Of a DNA stretch of 64,000 nt, positions 57,258-64,000 are shown in pieces (the first letter of the stretch is position 1; the number at the start of each line of letters is the position of its first letter). Under the pieces are notes generated by a model. It did no database searches. It saw nothing but the letters and a program-made list of their open reading frames with translations, and had not been told where the DNA came from. Source of the DNA: JBBROS01 sp964246015 (GTDB lineage: Bacteria; Pseudomonadota; Alphaproteobacteria; Acetobacterales; Acetobacteraceae); the NCBI GenBank assembly GCA_964246015.1, contig CAXTPG010000008.1, positions 7,048-71,047 on the forward strand, in the 5' to 3' direction. Position numbers and translations under genes: made by a program.

Positions 57258-58509
57258 GGGCGGCGTGAACCTGCTGCGCGACCGGGTGTTCCGCGCGGTG
57301 ATGGTGGCGGGCGTGCTGGCGCGCTTCGGCAGTTCCGCCATCACGGTGCTGCTCGGGTTCCAGGTGTTCGAGATCACGCGCAACCCGCTCGACCTCGGGC
57401 TGCTGGGGCTGATCGAGGCGGTGCCGGGCATCGGGCTTGTGCTGTATGGCGGGCATGTCGCGGACCGTTTGCGGCGGCGGGCGATCCTGCTGGTCACGAC
57501 GGCGCTGTTCGTCGTGCTGGCGCTGGCGGCGGCCTGGGCCTCGGCGTGGATGACGGGCCGGGTCGCGCCGCTGTTCGCGATCGCGTTCCTGCTGGGCGTG
57601 GTGCGCGCGTTCGAGGACCCGGCCGCCAACGGGCTGGAGGCGCAGGTGGTGCCGCTGACGGCGCTGGTGCGGGGCATGGCGTTGCTGGCGACGACGGGGC
57701 GGGTCGCGGGCGTGCTGGGGCCGGTGCTGGGGGGTTTGGCGTGGTCGCAACTGGGCGCGGCGGGAACCTATGCCGCCATCGCGCTGGTGTTCGCGGCGGC
57801 GGGGCTGGCGGTGCTGGCGGTGCCGGATTCGTCGCAGCCGCCGGTGGAGCCGGACAGCCAGGGCGCCATGGTGCGGATCGTGGAAGGGGTGCGGTTCGTG
57901 TTCCGCGACCAGGTGCTGCTGGGGTCGATGCTGCTGGACCTGTTCGCCGTGTTCTTCGGCGGCGCCACCGCGCTGCTGCCGGCGGTCGCGACGGAGATCC
58001 TGCACGTCGGGCCCGAGGGGTTCGGGTTGCTGCGCGGGGCGGCGTCCGGAGGATCGCTGCTGGCCGCCTTGCTGGCCGGGCGCCTGCTGCCGGAGCGGCG
58101 GGCCGGGCAGGCGCTGCTATGGGTGATCGCGGGGTTCGGGCTGAGCATGATCGTGTTCGGTCTGTCGCGGTCGGTCGCGCTGTCGTTCGCGGCGCTGTTC
58201 GTCGCCGGGTTCTGCGACGGCGTGAGCGTGGTGATCCGCCGCGCGATCCTGCGGCTGGCGTCGCCGGAGGGGATGCGGGGGCGGATCGCGGCGGTGAAGA
58301 CGGTGTTCGTCGGCAGCAGCAACGAGCTGGGCGCGTTCGAGAGCGGGGTGGCGGCCAGCGTGATGGGCGTCGGTGCGGCGGTCTGGAGCGGGGGGGTGGT
58401 GACGCTGCTGATCGTGGCGGGGACGGCGGTGCTGATGCCCCGGTTGCGGCGGCTGGATTTGCGAGCGATGGCGGGTCCGCCTACCGCACCTCCGCCGCCA
58501 CCTGCCTGA
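57247..58509 (+). CDS. MFS transporter
   Basis: A 420-residue major facilitator with 12 predicted helices. VFRAVMVAGVLARFGSSAITVLLGFQVFEITRNPLDLGLLGLIEAVPGI (parts quoted) gives the first helix pair, and GGHVADRLRRRAILLVTTALF is the MFS motif A loop. The second half opens with FVFRDQVLLGSMLLDLFAVFFGGATALLPAVA, in the style of the enterobactin exporter EntS-like (MFS_3) group. It overlaps the glycosyltransferase gene by 11 bp, so it is co-transcribed, and its 3' end overlaps the convergent PBP gene by 29 bp. Confidence 0.92.
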   Translation: MRAEGGVNLLRDRVFRAVMVAGVLARFGSSAITVLLGFQVFEITRNPLDLGLLGLIEAVPGIGLVLYGGHVADRLRRRAILLVTTALFVVLALAAAWASAWMTGRVAPLFAIAFLLGVVRAFEDPAANGLEAQVVPLTALVRGMALLATTGRVAGVLGPVLGGLAWSQLGAAGTYAAIALVFAAAGLAVLAVPDSSQPPVEPDSQGAMVRIVEGVRFVFRDQVLLGSMLLDLFAVFFGGATALLPAVATEILHVGPEGFGLLRGAASGGSLLAALLAGRLLPERRAGQALLWVIAGFGLSMIVFGLSRSVALSFAALFVAGFCDGVSVVIRRAILRLASPEGMRGRIAAVKTVFVGSSNELGAFESGVAASVMGVGAAVWSGGVVTLLIVAGTAVLMPRLRRLDLRAMAGPPTAPPPPPA

Positions 58510-60286
58510 ACAGCAGCGCCGGCAGGCCGCTGCCGGTCACGCCCCGCATGGGCTTCGCGTCGTCGTTGCCCAGCCATATGCCGACGACGGTCGTGCCGAC
58601 CTCGCCGACGAACCAGGCATCGCGAAAATCCTGTGTGGTGCCGGTCTTGCCCGCCACGAAGCGGCCCGGGAGCGCCGCGGCCTTGCCGCTGCCACGGGTG
58701 ACGACGGCGGTCAGCATCCGCACCATCTCGGCCGCGCGGTCGCTGTCGATGACGCGGTCCATGGGCGGACGGGCGACAGCGACGGGACGGCGATCGGCCT
58801 GCGCGCTCTCGATCCCCGTGGGGGTCACCAGGCGGCCCCCGTTGAACAGCGTCGCGTAGGCGGACGACAGTTCCAGCAGGCCGACCTCGCCGGTGCCGAG
58901 TGCGAGCGACAGGTCGTCCGGCATCGGGCTGGCGATGCCCAGGCGGCGGCCGACGGCGGCGACGGCACGGGGGCCGCCGGCCTGCTGGGCCAGGCGGGCG
59001 GCCGCGGTGTTGAGCGACTGGGCCAGCGCTTCCTCCAGCGTGACCTCGCCGCGGAAGCCGTGATCGAAGTTCTGGGGGGTCCAGCCGCCGATCCTGATCG
59101 GTGCGTCCAACACCGTGTCGTCCGGCCGCAACCCGCGTTCCAGCGCCGCAAGCCAAACGATGGGCTTGTAGGCGGACCCGGGCTGCCGCCGGGCCGAGAC
59201 GGCGCGGTTGTAGGGGCCGGTGCGGTAGTCCCGCCCCCCCACCATGGCCCGCACGGCGCCGCTCCCCGCGTCCAGGACGATGATCGCCCCCTGCCCGACG
59301 CCGGCGGCAGCCCCCGGCCCGTCCAGCAAGGCGGTCAACCGCGACTCGGCCGCAGCCTGCAACCGGGCGTCCAGCGTGGTCCGCAGCACGGCGTCGGCGT
59401 TGGCGGGCACGACGGATTGGGACGCGTCGGCGACCCAGTCGGCGAACCATCCCGCCGTCGCGGCCCGCGGGGGGAAGACGATCTGCGCGCCCGCCGCGTC
59501 GGCCTGCTCCTTCGTGATCGCGCCCGTATCGGCCATGGCGGCCAGCACCTCCCGCCCGCGCGCGGCAGCGGCGGCCGGGTCGGCGCGCGGATTGATGCGC
59601 GACGGTGCGCGCGGCACGCCGGCCAGCACGGCACTCTGCCACAGGTTCAGGTTCCTGGCCGAGATGCCGAAATACATCCGCGCCGCCGCATCGACGCCCC
59701 ACGCCCCGGCACCCAGGTAGACCCGGTTCAGCCAGATCTCGAGGATTTCGTCCTTGCTGAACGTCCGCTCCAGCCACACCGTCAGCATCAGCTCCTGCAC
59801 CTTGCGCCGCATCGTCCGGGCGTTGGTCAGGAACAGGTTCTTCGCCACCTGCTGCGTGATGGTCGATCCACCCTGCACCATCCGCCCGGCGCGCATGTTG
59901 ACCCAAAGGGCGCGGGTGATGCCGACGATGTCGAGGCCGGGATGGGATCGGAAACGCCGGTCTTCCACCGCAATCGCCGCCGTCGGCAATGCGCGCGGCA
60001 GATCCGCCAGGCGCAGGGGCTCCCCCACCACGTCGCCGAACGTCGCGAACGGGCTGCCGGCCCTGTCCTGCAAGGTAAGCCCCGGGCGCCGCGCCGCATC
60101 CAGCGCCGTCTCCGGCCGCGGCAGATCCCGCGCGAGCCAGATCAGCACCGCCCCGGCCGCAAGCGTCAGCCACACCCCCAGGATCACCGTCCAGCGCAGC
60201 AGCCGCCAGGCGAGCCGACGGCGCCGGGGCGGCGCCACGATGGGCGCCGCACGTCGGGAGTGGACGCCGATCGGCGCGCGCGCCAC
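58481..60286 (-). CDS. Bifunctional penicillin-binding protein, class A (PBP1A-type)
   Basis: About 601 residues: a cytoplasmic Arg-rich tail, TM helix WTVILGVWLTLAAGAVLIWLA (quoted in part), a GT51 glycosyltransferase domain with AVEDRRFRSHPG (Glu108), GGSTITQQVAKNLFL and RKVQELMLTVWLE, then a transpeptidase domain with SAYK (371-374), SLN (424-426) and KTGTT (547-551). It polymerises and cross-links peptidoglycan. It is short for PBP1A (no OB-like insert), nearer the PbpC/PBP2d-type layout. I chose the GTG at 60286 with GGGAG upstream; the frame is open to an ATG at 60418, which would overlap the upstream protease gene by 107 bp. Confidence 0.92.
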   Translation of the reverse strand: MARAPIGVHSRRAAPIVAPPRRRRLAWRLLRWTVILGVWLTLAAGAVLIWLARDLPRPETALDAARRPGLTLQDRAGSPFATFGDVVGEPLRLADLPRALPTAAIAVEDRRFRSHPGLDIVGITRALWVNMRAGRMVQGGSTITQQVAKNLFLTNARTMRRKVQELMLTVWLERTFSKDEILEIWLNRVYLGAGAWGVDAAARMYFGISARNLNLWQSAVLAGVPRAPSRINPRADPAAAAARGREVLAAMADTGAITKEQADAAGAQIVFPPRAATAGWFADWVADASQSVVPANADAVLRTTLDARLQAAAESRLTALLDGPGAAAGVGQGAIIVLDAGSGAVRAMVGGRDYRTGPYNRAVSARRQPGSAYKPIVWLAALERGLRPDDTVLDAPIRIGGWTPQNFDHGFRGEVTLEEALAQSLNTAAARLAQQAGGPRAVAAVGRRLGIASPMPDDLSLALGTGEVGLLELSSAYATLFNGGRLVTPTGIESAQADRRPVAVARPPMDRVIDSDRAAEMVRMLTAVVTRGSGKAAALPGRFVAGKTGTTQDFRDAWFVGEVGTTVVGIWLGNDDAKPMRGVTGSGLPALLFRQVAAEVR

Positions 60287-60311
60287 CTCCCGCTCCCGGC
60301 CTATCGCGCGG

Positions 60312-61202
60312 CTACCGGAAGCACTGGAGAAAGACCGTCGACGCGTTGGCGATCTCGCCCACCTCGAAGTTGCGCTTGTCGGCGCCGGTGCTCGAAACCG
60401 TCTTCGGCTCCACGCCATTCGCGCGCAGGAAGGTCAGCGCCTCGATGCCCTTGACCGCGAAGTTGACGTTCTGCGGGATGTCGCCGCCCGTCATTTCGGC
60501 GATGCGAGCGGCATTCAGCTTCGAGACGACGACCCCGATGACATTCGCCTGACTGTCCAGCAGCGGCCCGCCGGAGTTGCCGGGCTGCACGGGCGCGCTG
60601 ATCTGCAGGTTGACGGGGTTGTCCCGCAATCCCGCCAGCGCACTGACATCGCCGGTCGTGAGCGTGGGCCCCGACGACAACACGCCCGACAGCGGGAAGC
60701 CGTAGGTGACGACCGTCTCCCCCCGGCGCAGCGGCGGGGCGTCCCTGAAGGGCAAGGCCGGCCCCAGATCATTCGGCACGGACAGGATGGCCAGGTCCCG
60801 CCGCCGGTCCGTCGACAGCACGCGGGCCGGCACGCGCACGCCCTGCGCGTTGCGTGCGACGACGCGCCCGCACTCGCCCGCCACGTGGTTGTTCGTCAGC
60901 AGCCGCCCGGGCGCGACGATGAAGCCCGTGCCGCTCGACGCCGGACGCTCCCCGCTCGATGGCAGCCGGTCCCCGCCCTCCGGCGGTCGATCGAGCCGCG
61001 GGCCGTCGGCAAAGGGCGATGGCCCCTGCCCGCCCCGGTCGGGCGCGCCCAGGGGCGGCGGCTTCCCGTTCGGCTGCGGCCCGGCATAGGGCGTCTTCGC
61101 GACCCGCGGCGTGACGTCGGCCCCGGGGGGCAACGGCTGCGGCTTCTGCGCCAGCGCCGGTGTGGCCAGGAATAGCAGGCAGGCCAGGACCATCGGGCGC
61201 AT
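60312..61202 (-). CDS. Trypsin-like periplasmic serine protease (S1C/DegP-type, no PDZ)
   Basis: A 296-residue exported protease with signal peptide MRPMVLACLLFLATPALAQ. A Pro/Gly-rich linker of ~65 residues precedes the catalytic domain: His106 in LLTNNHVAG, Asp136 in DRRRDLAIL and Ser210 in PGNSGGPLLD. No PDZ domain follows; about 80 residues remain after the Ser, ending in VFLQCFR. It may act in envelope quality control. It lies 25 bp upstream of the PBP gene on the same strand and is divergent from the dehydrogenase gene at 61291. Confidence 0.9.
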   Translation of the reverse strand: MRPMVLACLLFLATPALAQKPQPLPPGADVTPRVAKTPYAGPQPNGKPPPLGAPDRGGQGPSPFADGPRLDRPPEGGDRLPSSGERPASSGTGFIVAPGRLLTNNHVAGECGRVVARNAQGVRVPARVLSTDRRRDLAILSVPNDLGPALPFRDAPPLRRGETVVTYGFPLSGVLSSGPTLTTGDVSALAGLRDNPVNLQISAPVQPGNSGGPLLDSQANVIGVVVSKLNAARIAEMTGGDIPQNVNFAVKGIEALTFLRANGVEPKTVSSTGADKRNFEVGEIANASTVFLQCFR

Positions 61203-61290
61203 GTGCCGACACTGCTTCACCCGCGGGCCGCCCGTCAACTTGCGGGGCCGCGCCGGGTCGCGCAGGATCGACGGGGAATTGGGGGGTGGC

Positions 61291-62202
61291 ATGAAGGGTT
61301 TGTTCCTGGACGCGGGCGACGAGTTGGCCGACGTGTATCACGCCGTGGTCCGCGACAGCGATCCGCCCGTGACGCTGAACACCCAGGCGCACATCGCCGC
61401 CGAGGCTCTGCCGGGCCTGGTCGCCGGCTACGACTTCGTGCTCAACGACCACACCTTCCTGCCGGCCGACGTGATGCGCGGCTGCACCGGCCTGAAGCAC
61501 GTCATCTTCCTGGGCACCGGCGCGCGCAGCTACATGGACCCCGAGGCCCTGGCGGCCCTGGGCATCACCGTCCACACCATCAAGGGCTATGGCGACACCG
61601 CGGTCGCCGAGCACGCCATCGCCCTGATGTGGGCGGCGGCCCGGGGCCTTGCGCGCATGGATGGCGGGATGCGCGCCGGGCAGTGGCTGCGGACGGAGGG
61701 CATGCAGCTGACGGGCAAGACGATCGGGCTGATCGGCTTCGGCGGCATTGCGGCGGAGGTCGCCCGCATCGCCCATGGCAGCGGAATGAAGGTGCTGGCC
61801 TGGAACCGCACGCCGCGCACGGCGCCGGGTGTGGAGTTCGTGTCGCTGGAGCGCCTGCTGGCCGAAAGCCTCGTCGTCTCGGTGCACCTGCTGCTCAACG
61901 ACGAGACGCGCGGCTTCCTCGGCGCAGACCGGCTGGCGATGATGCGGAAGGGTGCGATCCTGGTGAACACGGCGCGCGGCGCGGTGGTGGACGAGGCTGC
62001 GATGGTGGCGGCATTGCGGTCGGGGGCGCTGGGCCACGCGGCGCTCGACGTCTTCGATGAGGAGCCCCTGCCCGCGGGCCATGTGCTGAGTACGATCGAG
62101 ACCGTCACGCTGTCGGCCCACAGCGCGTTCCGCACGCCTGAGGCGAGCGAGACGCTGATCCGCCGGGCGTTGGACATCGCGTGCGACGTTGCTAAGGGAT
62201 AG
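61291..62202 (+). CDS. NAD-dependent D-2-hydroxyacid dehydrogenase
   Basis: A 303-residue D-isomer-specific 2-hydroxyacid dehydrogenase. GDTAVAEHAIALMWAAARGL is the start of the NAD domain, TGKTIGLIGFGGIAAEVARIAHG the GxGxxG motif, MRKGAILVNTARGAVVDEAAMVAAL carries the catalytic Arg, ALDVFDEEPLPA the Glu, and TLSAHSAFRTPEA the catalytic His. It could interconvert a 2-keto acid and D-hydroxy acid. The gene ends 4 bp before the tRNA-Leu gene, an unusually tight junction. Confidence 0.93.
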   Translation: MKGLFLDAGDELADVYHAVVRDSDPPVTLNTQAHIAAEALPGLVAGYDFVLNDHTFLPADVMRGCTGLKHVIFLGTGARSYMDPEALAALGITVHTIKGYGDTAVAEHAIALMWAAARGLARMDGGMRAGQWLRTEGMQLTGKTIGLIGFGGIAAEVARIAHGSGMKVLAWNRTPRTAPGVEFVSLERLLAESLVVSVHLLLNDETRGFLGADRLAMMRKGAILVNTARGAVVDEAAMVAALRSGALGHAALDVFDEEPLPAGHVLSTIETVTLSAHSAFRTPEASETLIRRALDIACDVAKG

Positions 62203-62206
62203 GCGC

Positions 62207-62289
62207 GCCCGCCTGGCGGAATGGTAGACGCAGCGGACTTAAAATCCGACGTCCGTGAGGGCTTGCCGGTTCGAGTCCGGCGGCGGGCA
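62207..62289 (+). tRNA. tRNA-Leu (anticodon TAA)
   Basis: An 83-nt class II tRNA. Acceptor stem GCCCGCC/GGCGGGC with discriminator A, a D-arm containing TGGCGGAATGGTAGACGC, anticodon loop CTTAAAA with anticodon TAA, a long variable arm around GTCCGTGAGGGCTT, and a T-arm with GGTTCGAGTCC. CCA is not encoded. The first anticodon-stem pair appears to be a G-A mismatch. It lies 4 bp after one coding gene and 5 bp before the next. Confidence 0.95.
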
Positions 62290-62294
62290 TATCT

Positions 62295-63644
62295 ATGACC
62301 TTCTCGGCGCTCGACTCGGCGCTGACAGGGCCGCTGTTCACGACGGCGGCGATGCGCGACTGCTTTTCCGACCGGTCCCGGCTGCGGGCGATGCTGAAGG
62401 TGGAGGCGGCGCTGGCACGCGCGCAGGCCGGGCTGGGCCTGGCGCCCACCGAGTTGGCCCAGGCACTGGACGCCATCGCCCCGGAGTCGCTCGATGCCGC
62501 GGCGATCGGACAGGCGACCGCGCTGGCCGGCGTGCCCACGATCCCCTTCGTGAAGGCCGTGCAGGCACTGCTTCCCGCAGGCCTCGAGCGCGCCTTCCAC
62601 AAGGGCGCGACGACGCAGGACATCCTGGACACCGCCCTCGTCCTGCAGTGCCGCGACGCGCTGATTCTGCTCGCCGCCGAGATCGTCGCGACGCTCGATG
62701 CCCTTTCGCGCATGGCCGCGGAGCATCGCGAGACGCCCTGCATCGGCCGCACGTACGGGCAGCACGCGGCGCCGCTGGCGTTCGGCTTCAAGGTCGCAAC
62801 CTGGCTGTCCGGCCTGGCCGAGGCGGCGGACGCCCTCCCGCGTATCCGACACATCCTCCTGACCGCCTCGCTGGGCGGCCCAGTCGGGACGCTCGCCGCG
62901 CTGGGCACGCAGGGTCCGGCCGTGCTGGACGCCTTCGCCCGCGACCTGGGCTTGGCCGCCCCGGCCATCGCCTGGCACGCCCGCCGTGGCCGTATCGCCA
63001 CCACAGGCTGCTGGCTAAGCCAACTCATTGGCGCTGCCGCGAAGATGGCGACCGACGTCGCGCACCTCGTATCCACAGAGGTGGCGGAACTGGCCGAACC
63101 CTACGTTCCCGGCCGGGGCGGCTCCTCCGCCATGCCGCACAAGCGCAATCCCGTCTCGTCGACCATCATCCTGGCTGCCCATGCCGCAGCCCCTGGCCAC
63201 GCGGCCTCGCTGCTGGCGGGCATGGCGGCCGCGCATGAACGTCCGGCCGGGCTGTGGCACGCAGAATGGCACACGCTGCCGACCCTGTTTGGCTTGGCCG
63301 GGGGCGCAATGCGTGAAATGCGGGTGCTGGCCGAGGGGCTGGAGGTCGATACGCGGCGGATGGCCAGGAACCTCGACGCGACCAACGGCCTGCTGTTCGC
63401 CGATGCCGTTGCGGGCCAGCTTGCCCGCACCTTGGGCCGGGACGCGTCGCATCACCTGGTGGAGCGCGCTGCAGCCGAAGTTCGACAGACCACGGAGGCG
63501 CTGCAGACCGTGCTGGCCCGCGACCCAGCCGTCGCGGGAATCGATCTGGCGCCCGCATTCGACCTCGGCCCAGCGATCTTGGCCGCCGGCCCATGGATCG
63601 ACCGGGCGCGCGCCGAAGCCGCACGCGTTCGCATGGTCGTCTGA
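62295..63644 (+). CDS. pcaB: 3-carboxy-cis,cis-muconate cycloisomerase
   Basis: A 449-residue member of the fumarase/aspartase superfamily, matching PcaB, which lactonises 3-carboxymuconate in the protocatechuate branch of the beta-ketoadipate pathway. TTAAMRDCFSDRSRLRAMLKVEAALARAQ is the family start, FHKGATTQDILDTAL and GRTYGQHAAPLAFGFKVA are substrate regions, and GSSAMPHKRNPV is the superfamily signature with the catalytic Ser loop. The start codon lies five bases after the tRNA-Leu gene, with no room for its own promoter. No other pca genes are in view, so an adenylosuccinate-lyase-like paralogue function cannot be excluded. Confidence 0.88.
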   Translation: MTFSALDSALTGPLFTTAAMRDCFSDRSRLRAMLKVEAALARAQAGLGLAPTELAQALDAIAPESLDAAAIGQATALAGVPTIPFVKAVQALLPAGLERAFHKGATTQDILDTALVLQCRDALILLAAEIVATLDALSRMAAEHRETPCIGRTYGQHAAPLAFGFKVATWLSGLAEAADALPRIRHILLTASLGGPVGTLAALGTQGPAVLDAFARDLGLAAPAIAWHARRGRIATTGCWLSQLIGAAAKMATDVAHLVSTEVAELAEPYVPGRGGSSAMPHKRNPVSSTIILAAHAAAPGHAASLLAGMAAAHERPAGLWHAEWHTLPTLFGLAGGAMREMRVLAEGLEVDTRRMARNLDATNGLLFADAVAGQLARTLGRDASHHLVERAAAEVRQTTEALQTVLARDPAVAGIDLAPAFDLGPAILAAGPWIDRARAEAARVRMVV

Positions 63645-63646
63645 CG

Positions 63647-63970
63647 ATGCGGCTCTCGGCCGGTGCCGTCCTCAATGCAGCCGCGTGGGTGGTCTGCTTC
63701 GGCCTGATCTGCCTGGCCGGCGTGGTCACGTACGCCCTGGGGTTTCTCGGTCTGGCGCTGCTGGGTGGCGCGACGACGCTGGTGTGCGTCATGGCGGAGC
63801 TGGACAACGATGTGCCGACCTGGGGGACGGAGGTGTTCAGGGCCCGGATGGACCATGGCAGATCGCCCGAACAGCGTGCGGCACACCACGCGGAGCGGGC
63901 GGCATTCGTCTCGCCCATCCGGTTCTACCGGAACTGCGGCATCACGCTAGAGCATGATGCGCTTAGGTAG
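63647..63970 (+). CDS. Small membrane protein of unknown function
   Basis: A 107-residue protein that begins 2 bp after the pcaB stop. Two hydrophobic segments, AVLNAAAWVVCFGLICLAGVV and ALGFLGLALLGGATTLVCVMA, form a helical hairpin, followed by a hydrophilic C-terminus of ~55 residues with DNDVPTWGTEVF, HHAERAAFVSPIRFYRNCG and an end in EHDALR. No family is recognised. The ATG at 63647 was chosen over one at 63593 because of the tight spacing after pcaB. Confidence 0.7.
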   Translation: MRLSAGAVLNAAAWVVCFGLICLAGVVTYALGFLGLALLGGATTLVCVMAELDNDVPTWGTEVFRARMDHGRSPEQRAAHHAERAAFVSPIRFYRNCGITLEHDALR

Positions 63971-64000
63971 AAGCGTATCCTGAGTTGACGAGGTAGCGGC

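Overview
The window is 64 kb of very GC-rich DNA with strong G/C preference at third codon positions, densely packed genes and many GTGA, ATGA and TTGA stop/start overlaps. Gene content points to an alphaproteobacterium, most likely Rhodospirillales/Acetobacteraceae-like: glutathione synthetase with glutathione-dependent formaldehyde dehydrogenase, many solute importers, OpgH, a PBP1A-type enzyme, and dispersed palindromes of a kind common in that group. This placement is an inference. I saw no prophage, insertion sequence, CRISPR array or rRNA, and no gene-free stretch longer than 300 bases.

Layout. 1-4.5 kb: two divergent GMC oxidoreductases, an SDR, and a small island with an ImmA/IrrE-type metallopeptidase plus a small partner protein. 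4.5-11 kb: an HcnABC-like flavin dehydrogenase operon (two DAO subunits, a 2Fe-2S subunit, a pyridine-nucleotide-disulfide-type FAD subunit) ending in an OppD-type ATPase, with a dipeptide-type binding protein divergent from it. 10.9-12.8 kb: a ccdAB-like toxin-antitoxin pair and a D-lactate/glycolate-type dehydrogenase. 12.8-16.5 kb: phosphonate uptake genes (phnD, phnE, phnE, hexapeptide transferase) behind a three-repeat Pho-box-like element, without phnC. 16.5-19 kb: gshB and small proteins.

19.1-28.2 kb holds the most unusual region. A creatininase-family hydrolase, an OpgH-like glucosyltransferase, a BchC-like MDR oxidoreductase, a PTPS-fold protein without the usual catalytic residues, a GT4 glycosyltransferase, a stand-alone RibD reductase domain, a GTP cyclohydrolase II with a degenerate RibB-like N-terminus, two methyltransferases and a cytochrome b561 lie almost without gaps on alternating strands. 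I read this as a candidate biosynthetic locus for a modified (perhaps glycosylated and methylated) pterin or ribityl-pyrimidine compound.

28.4-39.6 kb: tRNA-Gly, a SYLF-domain protein, then one long minus-strand transcription unit, livK-H-M-G-F, cupin, epimerase, oppB-C-D-F, and a separate HU gene. 39.8-45.9 kb: adhC/frmA, two SDRs, a CPBP protease, a DOPA-dioxygenase-like protein, an M20 amidohydrolase and lepB. 45.9-50.4 kb: metY, a ModE-type DNA-binding protein, modC and modB behind a ModE-box-like palindrome where modA seems reduced to ten codons, and a CheY-like receiver. 50.5-58.5 kb: an MBOAT/SGNH-like acylation pair, an orphan zinc-type binding protein with a Zur-box-like site, a YgjP-type metallopeptidase, a HAD-UbiA fusion, a membrane glycosyltransferase and an MFS transporter. 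58.5-64 kb: a PBP1A-type enzyme, a trypsin-like protease, a D-2-hydroxyacid dehydrogenase, tRNA-Leu, pcaB and a small membrane protein.

A recurring theme is transporters with split or missing parts: PhnDEE without PhnC, ModBC without ModA, OppBCDF without a binding protein, an isolated OppD, and a ZnuA-type protein without ZnuBC.
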